A DNA stretch of 64,000 bases from CAVXJN01 sp963762165 (lineage in GTDB: Bacteria; Pseudomonadota; Gammaproteobacteria; JASBUN01): the NCBI GenBank assembly GCA_963762165.1, contig CAVXJN010000002.1:372001-436000 (forward strand), written 5' to 3'. The notes below the pieces were generated by a model, which was not told the origin of the DNA, did no database searches, and worked only from the letters and a program-made list of their open reading frames with translations. A program made the translations under genes and the position numbers. This document shows, one piece after another, positions 25,261 to 34,378 of this stretch (position 1 is the first letter of the stretch; each line of letters begins with the position of its first letter).

Positions 25261-26692
25261 ATGAACAGGACATTACTCGCATCAGCAATAGCCTTAACGT
25301 TGGGGCTTTCGTCCAACGTATGGGCAAACCCCACCAATAACGGCGCTGATACAACCGGCGACCAAAGTGCGAGCGCGACGTCGACCCAGGGTGGCGATAC
25401 GAGTCCACAGGCGAACGAAAATTCGAACGCTCTACGACAATTCCAACCAAGGAAACGACGCTAGCACCAACACTTCGACAGATACCAATAGCAGCACGCA
25501 TTACCGGTATCGCCAGTCGTTCAATACCGACAACAGTGTCAACAGCTACGATTCCTACAACACCCGAATCGTTGCGACCAGTCGCTTGAGTGCCACCGTA
25601 ACCGGCAATTCCATTTCCGGCATCGGCAACATCGGCGGCGCGGCTGGCGTCGCAGGATCTGGAGGTAGCGGCGGTACCGGAGGCATGGGCGGAACCGGCA
25701 ATGGTGGTACCGGCAATGGCGGTGATGGCGGCAATGGCGGTGACGGCGCCATGGGCGCGGCCGGCATGGCTGGAGACGGCGGCAGTGGCGGCAGCGCTTC
25801 CAACGGTAGCGCTTCCAACGGAAGTGCCACCAACGGCAGTGCCAGCGCGCGGCGTGCCGGTGACGGCGGCTATGCAGACGCAAACGGGGCGCGCGCCAAT
25901 GCGAACGCCGACTCCGGAGGCACGAGCGGTGCGTCCGGTGCCGACGCGGGCAGTGCCGACGGCAGTGGTAGCAGCAGCGGCAGCGGCGGCAGCGCAGACG
26001 CCTATCCGAGCGCGAGCGCCAGCGGCAGCGCCGGCAGTAGCGGCAGCGCAGACGCATCCGGTTCGGGCGGTGATGCCGGTGGTGCTGGTAGCGACACCGG
26101 CGGTAGCGCCGGCAACAATACCGGTGGCAGCTCCAGCGGCGGTGGCGGTGGTACGACTACGGCCAGCAGTGGTGACCAAACCGCGGCCGGCGGTGCCGGT
26201 ACCGGCGGTGCCGGTGGCACTGGCGGCAGCAACTCAGGCGGCTCGAATTCCGCAGGCGGTTCGACCTCCACCAGCACGGCCAGTGCAGCCGGCGGCAATG
26301 GCGGCACCTCGAACGCGAACGGTGCGGCCAGCGGCGACGCTAGCAATGGCAGCGCGACCAACGGCAGTGCCACCAACGGCAGCGCTACGGCAGGCAACGG
26401 TGCCACCGGCGGTGCGGGCGCAGCTGCACCTGGCGGCGACGGTGGATCAGGCGGAACAGGCGGCACCGGCAACGGCGGCGCAGGCAGTGGCGGAACGGCT
26501 GCCATGGGCGGTAGCGGTGGCGATGGCGGCAACGCCAACGGCGGCGACGCGGGCACATTCAATGCCTATAATGCCATTTCGGGCGGTTCGTTCAGCAACT
26601 CCGCAGGTATCACCCAGGCAAGCATGAACACCGGTCACGCGAGCCTGATCCAGCAGAGTGTGAATGTGCAGGCGAACATGACGGTTCGCTGA
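25261..26692 (+). CDS. Exported glycine/alanine/serine-rich protein, FapC/amyloid-like (frameshifted in this sequence)
   Basis: Signal peptide MNRTLLASAIALTLGLSSNVWA, then an Asn/Ser/Thr-rich segment (NTDNSVNSYDSYNTR), ~330 residues of low complexity made of GG, NGSA/TNGSA and GSGGS units, and a C-terminal Asn/Gln-rich segment (SLIQQSVNVQANMTVR). The frame switches at ~25429, where one extra G is the simplest explanation; the restored protein is 476 aa. ATG at 25261 with ggagag upstream. Composition, the Sec signal, and co-location with a C39 protease and a FapF-like pore suggest the fibre subunit or matrix adhesin of a Fap-like system. Homology to FapB/FapC is inferred from architecture, not demonstrated. 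Confidence 0.65.
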
Positions 26693-26725
26693 GCGCAGTC
26701 GCACATCAACTCTCTGGTACTACTA

Positions 26726-26756
26726 CGTCCCGAAGGCTCATATGGCCTTCGGGACG
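26726..26756 (+). terminator. Intergenic hairpin between the amyloid-like gene and the next gene
   Basis: 12-bp perfect stem cgtcccgaaggc / gccttcgggacg with a 7-base loop, 33 bases past the stop and 22 before the next start. Followed by only a short pyrimidine tract, so it may act as partial terminator or mRNA-stability element. Confidence 0.6.
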
Positions 26757-26777
26757 TCCCTTAAAGGAGGAATCGCC

Positions 26778-27119
26778 ATGCGGTGGGCATGCTCGCTTAT
26801 TGGCGCCGCATTTCTGCTTGCAACCACTCCCGCCTTGGTGTTGGCCAACGATGACCAAATAACCGCAGAAGTGGAATCTTTCGGCGCTAAGGTGTCGTCT
26901 CAGGAATTGGAACGCCAGCGTGGCGGCGAGATGATCGTTAATACAATCAACGAACGTGCTGATCTTAGCGAAAACAGCGCGGTCAACAATGTGACGGGAA
27001 ACAATTTCATTACGGACAACGCCTTTGGCGGCGCGGCCGGTTTGCCGGTGGCTGTTCAGAATTCGGGCAACAATGTGATCATTCAAAACTCGTTCATCGT
27101 GAATTTGCAGATGCAGTAG
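26778..27119 (+). CDS. Small Sec-exported protein with internal double-glycine motif
   Basis: 113 aa. Signal peptide MRWACSLIGAAFLLATTPALVLA. At residues ~40-51 it has VSSQELERQRGG, which fits the double-glycine leader consensus (hydrophobic -12, S -11, E -8, L -7, GG -2/-1). The remaining ~62 residues are Asn-rich with a hydrophobic/Asn pattern (VNNVTGNNFITDNAFGG, ending VIIQNSFIVNLQMQ), like amyloid nucleators or chaperoned subunits. ATG at 26778 has aaaggagg nine bases upstream; the frame's earlier ATG lies in the hairpin. The next gene is a C39 protease, its obvious candidate processing enzyme. Confidence 0.7.
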   Translation: MRWACSLIGAAFLLATTPALVLANDDQITAEVESFGAKVSSQELERQRGGEMIVNTINERADLSENSAVNNVTGNNFITDNAFGGAAGLPVAVQNSGNNVIIQNSFIVNLQMQ

Positions 27120-27129
27120 AGCGTATGCG

Positions 27130-27824
27130 ATGAGTAGATTGGCTATGATTGCACTCGTGGCCTGGTCGGTCGCATTGTTATGGCAGGCAACGGCGGGCGA
27201 GGTTCGGCTGACGGGGCTTAGCGGCGGCCACAACGGTGTGTTCAGGTGCCCGTGACCAGTCTGCAGGAACGAAAATTCCACCGTATCGTTCAGCAGCAAT
27301 TCGATTTCAGCTGCGGTTCCGCCGCGCTGGCAACCTTGCTGACGTACCATTACGGCAATTCGGTCAGCGAACAGCAGGTGTTTCGATACATGTGGGAACG
27401 CGGCAATCGGCAAAAGATCCGCCGCGAGGGATTTTCGCTCCTGGACATCAAACACTATCTGGAGGCGCACGGCTACCGCGCTGACGGCTTCAAACTGACC
27501 TGGATACGGTTCGGCGCGTTGCGGTTCCGGTCATCGCGCTGATTACCGACCACGGCTACCACCACTTTGTCGTGGTCACCGGTATGCGCGGCGACAAGGT
27601 GCTGGTGGCCGATCCCGCGATTGGCTGCACGGGTAATGTCTGGTGACGAATTCAAATCCATATGGCGCAACAAGATCGTTTTCGCGATCACCAACAGGCG
27701 TGATGCAGCCGAGTTCAATGCCAAGTCCGATTGGACCGCCGATCGGCTCGCTCCCCTTGGGATGGCGATTTCCCGGCAGGGACTTTCGCGAATGCTGTTG
27801 CAACGGGGGCCCAACGATTTTTAG
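27130..27824 (+). CDS. Exported C39-family cysteine protease, FapD-like (three frameshifts in this sequence)
   Basis: Signal peptide MSRLAMIALVAWSVALLWQA, then VTSLQERKFHRIVQQQFDFS with the catalytic Cys in FDFSCGSAALATLLTYHYG. The catalytic His is in HHFVVVTGMRGDKVLVADPA, and the C-terminal part reads MSGDEFKSIWRNKIVFAITN. Three one-base shifts are needed: missing base at ~27242, missing base at ~27523 and extra T at ~27626. The restored length is 231 aa, normal for stand-alone exported C39 proteases such as FapD. C39 enzymes cleave after double-glycine motifs, and three proteins in this locus carry one. All catalytic motifs survive, so I regard the shifts as sequence errors or very recent. 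Confidence 0.78.
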
Positions 27825-27844
27825 AACAGTGAGGAGGTCTGGTC

Positions 27845-28636
27845 ATGAACAAGACAGCTGCGAGTGCTGCGCTGGCGGGCACGGCGGCGTTGGCGAGTCA
27901 TATCGGCCGGAGCATTGCCGTCCTATGATTTCGGCGACTGCGTGCGTGCGCTGGACTGCCGTCAGCTGAATGCCACGGAGCTCGATCGGATGCGTGGTGG
28001 ATTTTCTTTTATGAGCGGATCTTCTGAATTGCAGGTCAGTATCGGGATATTCCCGCGCAGTATTCATCAACGACGAATTGGTTGCCGTGACTCAGGACCT
28101 GCTACTGCCTACGCTGCAACAGTTGCGTGATGGCACCTTGCCGAGTGCGACGGCGATTGGGCGCCATCAGCGCGGCCTCGCAGCCGGCGAGTCAACGTGA
28201 AGCGGTGCCGTCGGATACGGCAGGTGGAAGTAGCGCGCCGGCCGCCGCGAGTGGTGCGCCGTTGCGCGCTGCTGACCAGACGTCGTCCGGCGCGGCCGCG
28301 CCTGCGTCGGCTGCAAGCGCGGCAAGCGCAGCGGCGGACGCCAACCCTGGCGCGGTACAGGTCAACGGCGCACCGGTAACGCCGGGAGTGCCGGTGATCG
28401 TCAGTGCCGGCCAGCTGCGCGCCCTGGTCATACAGGACGGTCGGGGGAACGTGGTGACACCCAGCGCTGCGGATATCCGCGCGAGCACCATGGCGACCGT
28501 ACTCCAGAACACGCTAGATAATCAGACGATCCGGACATTGACGACCTTGACCGCGTCAAGCAATGCGCTCAGCACATTCCGGGACTCGGTGATAAGGGAG
28601 GCCGTCGGGCAGGCAACCACCGACCTCGTGTACTGA
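27845..28636 (+). CDS. Exported Ala/Ser-rich protein with double-glycine motif (three frameshifts in this sequence)
   Basis: Restored product ~262 aa. N-terminal signal MNKTAASAALAGTAALAS, then SYDFGDCVRALDCRQ and LNATELDRMRGG, an exact double-glycine leader pattern followed by FSFMSGSSELQVSIGI. The middle contains VFINDELVAVTQDLLLPTLQ. A long Ala/Ser/Pro linker follows, then a C-terminal module VLQNTLDNQTIRTLTTLTAS ending REAVGQATTDLVY. Extra bases are inferred at about 27900, 28054 and 28160. It shares the C39-type cleavage motif with the proteins at 26778 and 30110. Likely a secreted or periplasmic accessory of the amyloid-like system. Confidence 0.65.
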
Positions 28637-28669
28637 TCGGTTAGTTTCGTGGTCTGCCGGAATCGGCAG

Positions 28670-30032
28670 TTAGAACGAAATCGGCATCCGGGCGTTGATG
28701 GTCACATCGGGCGCCTCGTCCGTGACCCCCACGCCCAGGCTGAGGTTGAAATTCTTGTCCTTCGACAGATTGTAGGCCCAGCCAACCTGCAGTTGCCCAA
28801 GATGCCGGGTTTGAGCATTGGCTACGGTTTGCCCGTCCTGCTTGTCCTTGAAGAAAATGTCGTGCTCGTAACCGAGGCTGAACGAAGAGCGTTGATTCAA
28901 TGCCAATCCCATCCCGAAGTTGAATGTTACGCCATCACCCGGGTCGTAGGTATGTACGAAGGTCGTTCCGTACATCTTGTTGACGTCGCGTTTTATATTC
29001 CAGATGTAACTCATGCCGCCAAAGAACACCACAGGATCGGAGGGGAACAGGGCCGTGATGCTCGGCTGCAGGGCGTAAAAGCCGGTGCCGGTGGGTAGTT
29101 CGGAGTTGACGGTAAAGCCTGGGGCCGGTGTAGTGGTCGGTACGTCGAACGGACCGTCGCCGGTAACGGTCTTGAACCGCAATGATCCCACAAGGTACGG
29201 CACATGGGGGCCGCCCCGATTCAATTGATAGCGGGCGGCGAATTCGATATCCCCCAAGCCACTGCCGTCGGCATCGAATACGCTGTCGGTGGAACTCGGT
29301 GTGGCCAACGGCCGCGCCAATGTCGAGTCCTGTCGATAGAGATAGGGCACCTTCGCTTCGATCCTCGAGGCGATTGGTGAGGCCATAACGTCCGGTCAAT
29401 GCCAGGGTGAAGAAATCGCGATTTACGCTGCGCACGTCGATCAAACCGATGGTAAGGGCCGGCACTATGGTAAATCCCACCAGTGCTACACGATTGTTGG
29501 AAGAGTGTGAATACTCGAATGAGGGTTCGAATACGAATCGACCCTTCGGGGTGAGTACGCCGGGTTGATTGGTTCCCAACGGCGCCACGTCGGGCGCGTG
29601 TTGCTTTTCCTTGGGCGCTTTGCCGACCGGCTGCGGCGGCGCATCCGGAACACGCTGCTGCGGCGCCTGGGCGATCATCTCCGAATTCGGTGCTGGCGGC
29701 GGCGCGGTCGGCGGCACCGCGTTCGTGCCGACGCGGATCGGCGGCCTCTGTGAGACACCCGAAGCGCGCCATGCCTCAAGATTTTCGATTTTCGATCCTT
29801 GAGTTGCCAGCGCCCGGTCCAATGCGTTCTTGTATTGTTTTAGTTTTCGCTGCTGTTCACGTATTGCCTGCTGCTGCTGTGCCAGCGCTTTGCTCTGCTC
29901 TTCGATCTGCTGTTGTAATTCTTCGAGAGTCGGTGAACGCGGTGCTTCTGCGGCGACGGCTGTCGCTGTGGGAACCAACCAAGCGCCTACCACCACGGTT
30001 CCGACGATGGACCGAAACGCCTTGCTCGCCAT
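28670..30032 (-). CDS. FapF-like outer-membrane pore: coiled coil plus beta-barrel (frameshifted in this sequence)
   Basis: Signal peptide in MASKAFRSIVGTVVVGAWLV to VAA. A coiled coil follows (residues ~33-75, LEELQQQIEEQSKALAQQQQ), then a Pro-rich linker and a C-terminal beta-barrel of ~260 residues ending in the outer-membrane signature Phe (NARMPISF). The frame changes at ~29365 (extra base, RLEIEAKVPYLYR when corrected), restoring 453 aa. ATG at 30032 has gggagg upstream. N-terminal coiled coil plus barrel is the architecture of FapF, the amyloid secretion pore of Pseudomonas. It converges with the + strand part of the locus at a 33-base gap. Confidence 0.75.
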
Positions 30033-30109
30033 ATTGCCTCCCGCTCTTCGGTGAATGCACGATTCGTTTTTTTGTTTGGCGGTCTGCACCCGGAATCCGT
30101 ATGGCGGGC

Positions 30110-30442
30110 CTATCGCTGGTTCAGGGTCGCGTTAATCGTCTGGCTGCCGGTTGTGGCACCGCCCGTGCCGTTATCGGTCATCCGTACCTTGGTGCGCTCA
30201 TCCCAAAGGATCACGGCGACACCCTCGGGCGCCAAATGCGGCGGGGGCGCTTCGAGGCCCGCCCCACAAACGGTTGAAAGCTCGCCATCGTCGAGCTGCC
30301 TACCGTGCTCCGGGACTACTGCGCGTACCGCTTCCGATGCAGCCCCGATGAAGGCGGTCGCAGATTCGCTCGCATGCACGGGGAAGGCAAGGAAGCCTGC
30401 CGCCAACGTCACCCACCATGCTGCAAAGCGTCGCGTGTTCAT
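30110..30442 (-). CDS. Small Sec-exported protein with double-glycine-like motif
   Basis: 110 aa. Signal MNTRRFAAWWVTLAAGFLAF to PVHA. At residues ~49-60 it has LDDGELSTVCGA, matching the double-glycine leader pattern with GA instead of GG, as some C39 substrates have. The mature part ends GGATTGSQTINATLNQR. ATG at 30442; the 53 codons upstream in the frame are not supported. First gene of the minus-strand unit, 78 bases before the FapF-like gene, behind a candidate sigma-54 promoter. No family recognised. Confidence 0.6.
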   Translation of the reverse strand: MNTRRFAAWWVTLAAGFLAFPVHASESATAFIGAASEAVRAVVPEHGRQLDDGELSTVCGAGLEAPPPHLAPEGVAVILWDERTKVRMTDNGTGGATTGSQTINATLNQR

Positions 30443-30477
30443 GTCGCCGTCACCGTTGCACGTAGCAAGTCGCGCCA

Positions 30478-30491
30478 GCAGCCGGTGTGCC
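30478..30491 (-). promoter_or_regulatory. Candidate sigma-54 promoter, minus strand
   Basis: On the minus strand ggcacaccggctgc: GG-N10-GC with the preferred cac after GG. It lies 36 bases upstream of the ATG at 30442, which would give a ~25-base leader. Weaker than 25177-25192 because the base before the -12 TGC is C. Confidence 0.4.
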
Positions 30492-30694
30492 GACGCTGCG
30501 GGACTGTCTGCGGCAGCTGAAGCAAGTCCTGTACCACGCGAGAAAATACTCACGTATTCAGGAAATTGATTGTTCGGGACGGTAAACGGGGGAGGTCGCA
30601 CACGGACATCGCTGCTTCAACGAAGTTACACAAGCGACGAAACCTCGATGCAAAGAAATTGGATTACGGGGAGTTTTCGAGCAAAAGGAAATTG

Positions 30695-32066
30695 TTAATT
30701 TTCTGAAACAATGCGCTGACGCGAAGCTTTCCTCATATCTGCAACTTTGTATTTTTCCATTAAACGGTAAAGTGTAATACGCGAAATATCCAAGTCTTCG
30801 GACGCTCGGGTGACGTTGTTGTTGTTACGGATCAGCGCATCCTGAATGGCTCGAACATCGGCGAGGGCGCGTGCTTTTTCCAAAGTATGCGAAGCACGCG
30901 GGCCGGTGCGTTGTTCCAGTCCCATATCGACCGGCGAGATCAATCGGTCCTCGCACATGACGAGCGCGCGCCGCACGCGGTTGATCACTTCCCGTACATT
31001 GCCCGGCCACCCGTGGTGCAACATGCAGTCGAGGCACTCCCGGGAAAAGCCTGTGACTTTGTTTCGGCTTTCGTTGTGGAACTCATTGAAAAAAAAGCGC
31101 GCGAGGATTTCAACGTCGCCGTCGCGGTCTCGCAGCGGCGGGAGAAACAGCCGCAGAACATTGAGGCGGTAGTACAAGTCTTCGCGGAAACCGGCCATCG
31201 GCCACCGCCCGTTCCAGATCGACGTGGGTCGCGGCGATGACGCGGGCATCGATCGGGATCGGTTGGGTACTGCCGAGTCGTTCGATGGTTTTTTCCTGCA
31301 GAAATCGTAGCAGCGTGATTTGCATGTTCGGCGGCAGATCGCCGATTTCATCCAGAAAGATGGTGCCGCCCGCGGCGGCTTCGAAACGCCCGATCTTGCG
31401 GCTGCCTGCGTCCGTGAATGCACCTTTTTCATGGCCGAAGAGTTCCGACTGAATCAACGCCGACGGCAATGCGCCGCAATTCACGGCAACGAATGGAGCG
31501 TGGGCGCGCTCGGAACGCTCATGGATCGCCCGCGCAGCGAGTTCCTTGCCGGTACCGCTTTCGCCGGTGATCAAAACCGGCGCATCGACACGGGCGATTT
31601 TGCGAATGGCGCCGAACACACTCTGCATATGCGGGCTAGTGCCGACCATCTCGAATTCGCTCGGGTCGTCGAGTCCAGCTTCAGTGCCGTGATCGGCGCC
31701 AATTTGCGCTATCCCCCGTGCGTGGCCAAGTGTTATCAGCAGTCGATGAAGGTCAACCGGCATCGTATGGTAGTCGTAGCAATTGCGAGCGATGAACTGC
31801 CTGAGGTCCCGATTGAGACTGTGTGCTTGCACCAAGGCAATCCATTGCATATTGCGAGCTCGGGTCAAGGCGCACTCCAGCCCTTTAAGCACCGATCGGT
31901 CCGCGTTGTAGAGGGCCAAGATACCCAGCATGTAGCGCCCGGACTCCACCTGTTCTCGGGTTGCGTCGAGATCCTGGGTATATGTCACATCCCATCCCGG
32001 CAGCCCGTCCTGCCAAGGGTGTGCAAATTGTGTCCCGGAAACACAAAGTAGGGGTTGCGCACTCAT
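30695..32066 (-). CDS. bEBP-type (sigma-54 activator-like) AAA+ regulator, VpsR-like N-terminus (frameshifted in this sequence)
   Basis: 456 aa when one extra base at ~31187 is removed. N-terminal ~125 residues resemble a degenerate receiver (no clear phospho-Asp), as in VpsR. The AAA+ domain has Walker A GESGTGKE, the sigma-54 contact loop GAFTDA (canonical GAFTGA), Walker B GGTIFLDEIGD, and GWPGNVREV. C-terminal Fis-type helix-turn-helix (RASEDLDISRITLYRLMEKY). ATG at 32066 has ggag upstream, better than the GTG at 32081. The position next to the amyloid-like genes and their sigma-54-like promoters makes it their likely activator. Confidence 0.82.
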
Positions 32067-33685
32067 CGGGACTCCGGCCACGAAATCTGGAATCGTCCTG
32101 ACGCAAACTCCACCGATGCTCGGTTTTGATATAAAACGGCGCCTTGGTTTTGTCGGGAAATGGCGGTGACGATATGGGGTGCCGCATGCAACCTCAGATC
32201 GTGACCGAATGACGAGGCGATGCGGATCTGGCGACCAATCCGGCCGCCGCTGACGCTTTCAACTGAAAGCCGCGGATTCGTGGCGCGGAGCAATGCGCGT
32301 GCCGACTTTCGTTTCATTGGTGTGCAACCTCTCTATTGCACACTCGTTCCGCTAGCTGATCCGCTATCTGCTACTTCTGATGGGTCGTGGCAAAGGCCGA
32401 ATCTTGGAGCAAGCGAACCCGAGATTGTTTCGCCATATCAGCTAATGGCGATTCTATGTACGCAGTAGTTCAAATTCGCGCTGGCCAGCGAGGAGTGAGC
32501 CGTCGCGTTGCCGCGATCGTTAGGCGTTGTTTGGCGGGCCAGCGGCGATGCTTCCATGGGAAAAGTAGCTGAAAGAACGCGAGCAATCAAGGCGAGTCCT
32601 GGGCAAATCAGCGGCTCGACTCACGCATCGCTGGCCATTGGCGGGGGAATTCAAACGTAACGGATTTGTAACACGCCGCCTGCCGTGCAGCTGCCGTGGC
32701 GCGTCCACAAAGTACTCGCACAGCTTCCAAGTCCAGCGTTCGCCCGGAGTGCGTGCGCATTCAGGTAAACTCTTGTGCGTTGCGGCAAGTCTACTCGTAA
32801 GGAGAGATGCAGGAGTCGAGCATGTCGGCCGCAATAGCGATATGCGCGTGCAAACGAATCGCTAGTCGCTCCGGTCCTTAGGGTAACCAGTGCGGTTACA
32901 CGGTTGGTAAAGGGAATAGACGATTTCGCCCGGCATATCGACGGACGCGAGCGCGTGAACTTCGAATTCGCGCAGCATGGGACCGATCCCATTGGTGTCC
33001 ACTCGGCGCGTATTGTTAGGTGCCGAGCGGTCGGGCTTTGGGCAGTCTCATCGGCAATTGCGATCTCGCCGATGTCGTACTAGTGCGCGAACAAGAGGAC
33101 GTTCTCAACCGATTCGTCGCCGAGCTTGCACAGTGGCGCCAAGCTGCTCGAGATGGGCCGGGCGTAGCGTGTCATGCGCTCGAGATCGGCGCCCGTGCGT
33201 GAACGCGATGGCGGCTGATGTGGCGTCGTTCTGGCGCGGCGATTCCATCACCGCAGCGATGTCGAGCAGGGTCGTTTGGGGTCGGCCTCGCGGAGGGCCG
33301 CGGTAACGAAACGCGCTCGACGACGTCGAAATGCGGTTTCTGCAGAACGTACGGTTTGTTTAATAGGACGTGCGATGGTCACCTAGGCAAGGGGCGCACG
33401 GTAGATTGCATTTGCTGCACGCGAATCCCGCCTGATTGCGTCACATACGATTGAGCTTGAGGCGCGGCGGCGGTCAGTCAAGGTTGCATTGTTGACTGCG
33501 GGCTGGTGCAATAATGCCAAAAACTGATAAAAAGAATGGATATAGCCACCGGTGGCGACGGATTGCGAGTATATTTTGATGGTACAATTCCGCCGTAATC
33601 TTTAGGGACGAAGTACAAAAAATAGACAGATGCATGCTTCGCGGCCGGCACAAGGCGCGCAGGCCCTGCATCGGGGGGGAAGATA
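32067..33685. other. 1.6-kb stretch without a confident gene
   Basis: Many short overlapping ORFs on both strands but none with a ribosome binding site and a recognisable product. The stretch 33020-33202 (+) encodes NCDLADVVLVREQEDVLNRF and could be a remnant of a coding region. An inverted repeat cagtcaa-N10-ttgactg lies at 33475-33498. Base composition is mixed, with AT-rich patches near 33500-33640 that probably contain the uvrY promoter. Confidence 0.5.
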
Positions 33686-34333
33686 ATGATCAGCGTCATG
33701 CTGGTGGACGACCACGAGTTAGTCCGCAGCGGCGTGCGCAGGCTTCTGGACGACACCCCCGGCATCCGGGTGGTCGAAGAGGCCGCAAGTGGTGAAGATG
33801 CGTTGCTGCGCGTAAAAGACGTTCGTCCGGACTTGTTGCTCATGGATGTCAACATGCCGGGTATCGGGGGGCTTGAAGCGACCCGCAAGCTGCTGCAGAT
33901 GGATCCTGGTTTGCGCATTATCGTATGTACTGTGCACACAGAAGAGCCGTTTCCTACGCGCTTGATGGAAGCCGGCGCGGCCGGTTACCTGACCAAGGAC
34001 TGTGGAATCGAAGAGATCGTCACGGCGATCCGGGTCGTGTTCGCCGGCGAACGCTATATCTGCACGTCGGTCGCGAGGCAGTTGGCACTTTCCGCATTGC
34101 CGGGCTCGCATAACTCGCCATTCGAGCGGCTTTCGCAAAGGGAAATGCAAGTTATGCTGATGGTGACGCAGGGGCAGAATGTCCAGGCGATCTCCGACAC
34201 GTTGTGTTTGAGCCCAAAAACCGTAAGCACCTATCGGCACCGTTTGTTCGAAAAGCTCGGCGTGCTCAACGATATCGAGTTGCTGCGTCTCGCCATCCGG
34301 CACGGAATGACGCAGGAACAAGAAAACGCATGA
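33686..34333 (+). CDS. uvrY: GacA/UvrY-type LuxR-family response regulator
   Basis: 215 aa. Receiver with acidic pair MLVDDHELVRSGVRRLLDD and phospho-Asp in LLLMDVNMPGIGG; C-terminal LuxR helix-turn-helix (LSQREMQVMLMVTQGQNVQ, then LSPKTVSTYRHRLFEKL). Regulator of the Gac/BarA pathway that controls Csr small RNAs. ATG at 33686 with gggggaag upstream. uvrC and pgsA follow after two inserted genes, preserving the classic uvrY-uvrC-pgsA neighbourhood. Confidence 0.92.
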   Translation: MISVMLVDDHELVRSGVRRLLDDTPGIRVVEEAASGEDALLRVKDVRPDLLLMDVNMPGIGGLEATRKLLQMDPGLRIIVCTVHTEEPFPTRLMEAGAAGYLTKDCGIEEIVTAIRVVFAGERYICTSVARQLALSALPGSHNSPFERLSQREMQVMLMVTQGQNVQAISDTLCLSPKTVSTYRHRLFEKLGVLNDIELLRLAIRHGMTQEQENA

Positions 34334-34378
34334 TGCGCACGATGGGGAATCGATCGTTCCTAGCTTGGCTAGCACCCG

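Noticed and set aside
25600..26560. Possible CRISPR array or minisatellite in the GGC-rich stretch
   Set aside because: Repeats are degenerate Gly/Ala/Ser codons in frame, without fixed-length repeats or unique spacers.
26002..26562. Proline-rich ORF antisense to the glycine-rich gene
   Set aside because: PLPPLP-type sequence is the complement of GGN-rich codons; the plus frame has a signal peptide, ribosome binding site and promoter.
33020..33202. 60-aa ORF with plausible-looking sequence in the 32-33.7 kb gap
   Set aside because: No ribosome binding site or family match, and other frames over the same bases look equally protein-like; kept only as a remark.
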